Below, piece by piece: positions 61,705-64,000 of a DNA stretch of 64,000 bases. The notes below the pieces were generated by a model, which searched no databases, was not told the origin of the DNA, and worked only from the letters and a program-made list of their open reading frames with translations. A program made the translations under genes and the position numbers. This stretch comes from Cucumis sativus (lineage: Eukaryota > Streptophyta > Magnoliopsida > Cucurbitales > Cucurbitaceae): the NCBI RefSeq assembly GCF_000004075.3, contig NC_026660.2, positions 6,448,001 through 6,512,000 on the forward strand. Reading direction: 5' to 3'. How positions within the stretch are numbered: the stretch's first letter is position 1; every line of letters starts with the position of its first letter.

Positions 61705-62617
61705 GAGGTAGAAGAAGCAAATTCCGTGTTCATCACTAGCCGAGTGTGTTGCAGTATTGTTTACTCATATTGATATTGGTAATTATTGCTGATAGTGTGC
61801 AAGTTACTACAGTCTGAACAGCGTTTGGGTGTGAAAATAAGTAGAGGATCTCCCTCTTCAAACACTCACTTTGTATGTTGTGTGAAATGTATTGATGTCC
61901 CTAGAACACTTTATGATCATATTTGCTTACGATATTCCACAAAAAGCATGTCCTAATTGCAGTTGACTGTTCTCTGTTTTCTTTTTCTTTCGCTACCGAT
62001 AACCCTCTGTTTTTTCAATTAGGCTAAAGCGAAATATAGACATTTTCCCAACTCTATTTACCTAAAATGAAAAAGAGAACACTGGTAGCGCAGAGAGAGA
62101 TTTTCTGACACCTAGGTTTAGTGTAGCCAACTAACCAACATACAATGCCATTCTGTAAATATCCAAAATGATAAAATATCCTAGGACTATGAGTAGTATG
62201 CACCAAAAGCAAAAGAATAGCCAGCTGCCCATATCAAAATGTAGAATGCCTTTGTCTCCAAAGAGAAACAGCTTGTCAATGAAGAATGGAACAAGCGGAA
62301 AATAATTGTCGCAAAAACAATCGATGTTTTTCTACTCAAATATTTTCATTTTGTAAAACGAAGAAAACTAGAAAAACGCTCAAACAAGTAGTCTATAATT
62401 TTATTTCCTAGAAACCAAAAGCAAAGAGAAGAATAAATTAAAATTATTGGGCAAAGATCAAAAAACATAATACGTAAATGTTCAAATTAATCACTCAAAA
62501 AATATAGAGTTAATAACTGAATAACAGAAACAAACGAAAGAAGTAATCTAATCTAATTATCTAATCATTACAAAACTTCCTTGTTTTTTCTTTCCTGGGG
62601 GAGGGGGGTGTAACACA
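61705..62617. other. LAZY1 3' region and spacer
   Basis: The 3' UTR of LAZY1 occupies the left part, followed by AT-rich spacer. No gene is supported. Confidence 0.5.
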
Positions 62618-62846
62618 TTAATAATAGCGAGAACAAAAGTTCTCATTTTCTTCCATTCCTAATGAATGTTGATTTGGTAAAATATTTGCCAACATTTTCC
62701 ATCTTAGTAAGGGTACTTCTCCATCGTTGTTCACCCACTCCTCAGATGGACAAGTGCACCTGGTTAAGTCTATTGTTGATAACATAGAATTTTGAGTTGA
62801 AAAGCTATAGGTTTCTGTCCCCCCAAACAATCTGCCAAAACAGGAA
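62618..62846 (-). other. Coding-like terminal exon, unidentified
   Basis: On the minus strand an acceptor (tgttttggcag) precedes an open frame that reads LFGGTETYSFSTQNSMLSTI and CTCPSEEWVNNDGEVPLLRW, ending FCSRYY and a stop. The composition looks coding, but I do not recognise the family and no partner exon is certain. It could be an alternative last exon of the gene at 63550 or a fragment. Confidence 0.3.
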
Positions 62847-63549
62847 GTCGTCCTTTTAATTAGCACAATTCGAGATTCTGATGTAGATACACAACTTTGT
62901 CCTCTTTCATTCTCACTAAACCAATATGAAAGGAAAAACCAATACTATATAAGTAAAATCTATCAGGTAAACTTCTCCTAGGGGAGAAATCAAGTAGTTG
63001 GAATCATTATACCTATCAAATACACATGTTGTGTTTGATATACACAACATGCTCACCTATCTGATCAAGAGGAAACCCATGCCAAGAACAAGTCATAGTA
63101 GAGCTCCAAGGCCCCAACTCTTTGCAATCAAACACAGATAAATTTCTAGAATGAGCTTAAAAAGAAGCTTTCAACATAGCTAAATTTCGAACTTCCTGTC
63201 AAGTGCCCTCTAGCATTCAAAAGACCCTCCTATTCTTTCGGACCAAAGTCCAAAGAACCGAAAAACCAAGCTGTCCTAAGGTTCTTTACACTGCCTCAAG
63301 TTTTAGGAAAATTTCCTTCAAAGCTAAAATTTATAGTTTTCGTTTCTGTCATCCAGAACTCTATTATATTTTATACCTCTTCAAAAATAAATTTTATTTT
63401 AAACAGCTATAAAAAATTTATGAAGGGTTAATATAGCTACGTGAAAAATTTTCCGAATACGGAAGAAATCAAGATTTAGCTTTGAGTGCAAAATCCCCCA
63501 AGACTTGGGGAAAAACGCTCTTTCTTAGACACAAAAGGGCAGAATCTAA

Positions 63550-63732
63550 TTAAACGCCATCATATTTTAACATCTCAGGCCACAAATGAGAGTTAAAAAA
63601 ATCTTCACTAAGCACAGTGAGATCATTGATACCAATCCTGCCAAGTGCCTCAAGGCAAGAAAACTGCTGAAGCTTATGGATGCATGTCAAACTCTCCTCT
63701 AATCGATGTGATGGAGACGAAGCAACAACCAC
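63550..63732 (-). other. Coding-like terminal exon of a gene off the right edge
   Basis: On the minus strand, after an acceptor (ctcttcctag), the frame reads LEESLTCIHKLQQFSCLEAL then IGINDLTVLSEDFFNSHLWP and MLKYDGV, stop. It is GC-richer than the surrounding DNA and helix-like, and suits the last exon of a minus-strand gene that begins beyond the window. I do not recognise the family. Confidence 0.35.
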
Positions 63733-64000
63733 TAGGAAGAGCCACTAAATTCAAATTGAAAACCGATACTTTTTCTCATTTTTATTGGGAGATTCCAATC
63801 ATATGATCAACGGTACTAGAAAACGATCTGATCAAAGTAATTTGTCAGCAAAAGTTGTTTTGAACTCCTTTTTTAATCTACCCAAGAAGACTACTACAGT
63901 CCGTACCGGCATGAATATCCTAACGTGTGTTTGGCCGTGTAAACTCAATTTCAACTATAAAACTATTGAAATTTGCACATTTATCAAATAACTTCATCTT

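Noticed and set aside
1-64000. tRNA, rRNA, CRISPR array, or prokaryotic operon features
   Set aside because: None seen; the window is a plant nuclear region with spliced genes and the only regular arrays are satellite-like or microsatellite repeats.

Overview
This is a eukaryotic nuclear window from a dicot plant. It is AT-rich, gene-poor and full of introns with GT..AG borders, and its genes belong to plant-only families: LAZY1, TCP, FRO, HIPP and proton pump interactor. A cucurbit (Cucumis-like) source fits the gene set and repeat style, but that is an inference I could not check.

Left part (1-9.6 kb): the 5' exons of a universal-stress-protein-domain gene run off the left edge on the minus strand. 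A complete eight-exon ferric reductase (FRO) gene follows on the plus strand, then a single-exon class I TCP transcription factor (TCP20-like) on the minus strand. From 9.6 to 24.6 kb there are no host genes I can support. The main object there is a 3.66-kb Mutator-like transposon (14928-18590) with 110-bp inverted ends, an exact 9-bp target duplication, a captured ULP1-type protease gene and an internal array of ~179-bp tandem repeats.

Middle part (24.6-40 kb): a DUF4408/DUF761-type membrane protein (minus); two neighbouring HMA-domain (heavy-metal-associated) genes on the minus strand, one with two CxxC domains and a CaaX tail, the other with one CxxC domain and an acidic tail; a three-exon conserved membrane protein (plus) whose first intron appears to be GC-AG; and a single-exon Ser-rich conserved plant protein (plus).

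Right part (41.7-64 kb): three tandem minus-strand copies of a proton pump-interactor (PPI)-like gene at different stages of decay. The first is intact, the second is a pseudogene, and the third is shortened by an in-frame stop. A 1.9-kb solo-LTR-like insertion with a 5-bp duplication lies between copies two and three, and a SINE-like tRNA-derived repeat sits in an intron of the pseudogene. A complete LAZY1 gravitropism gene (plus) follows, with coding exons of only 6 and 20 nt at its ends. Two weak minus-strand coding fragments lie near the right edge.

The genes do not form a pathway. They are ordinary neighbours along a chromosome, though FRO and the two HMA genes share a metal-homeostasis theme. 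I found no CRISPR array, tRNA, rRNA or new system. The most informative structures are the ULP1-carrying transposon and the decaying PPI cluster.
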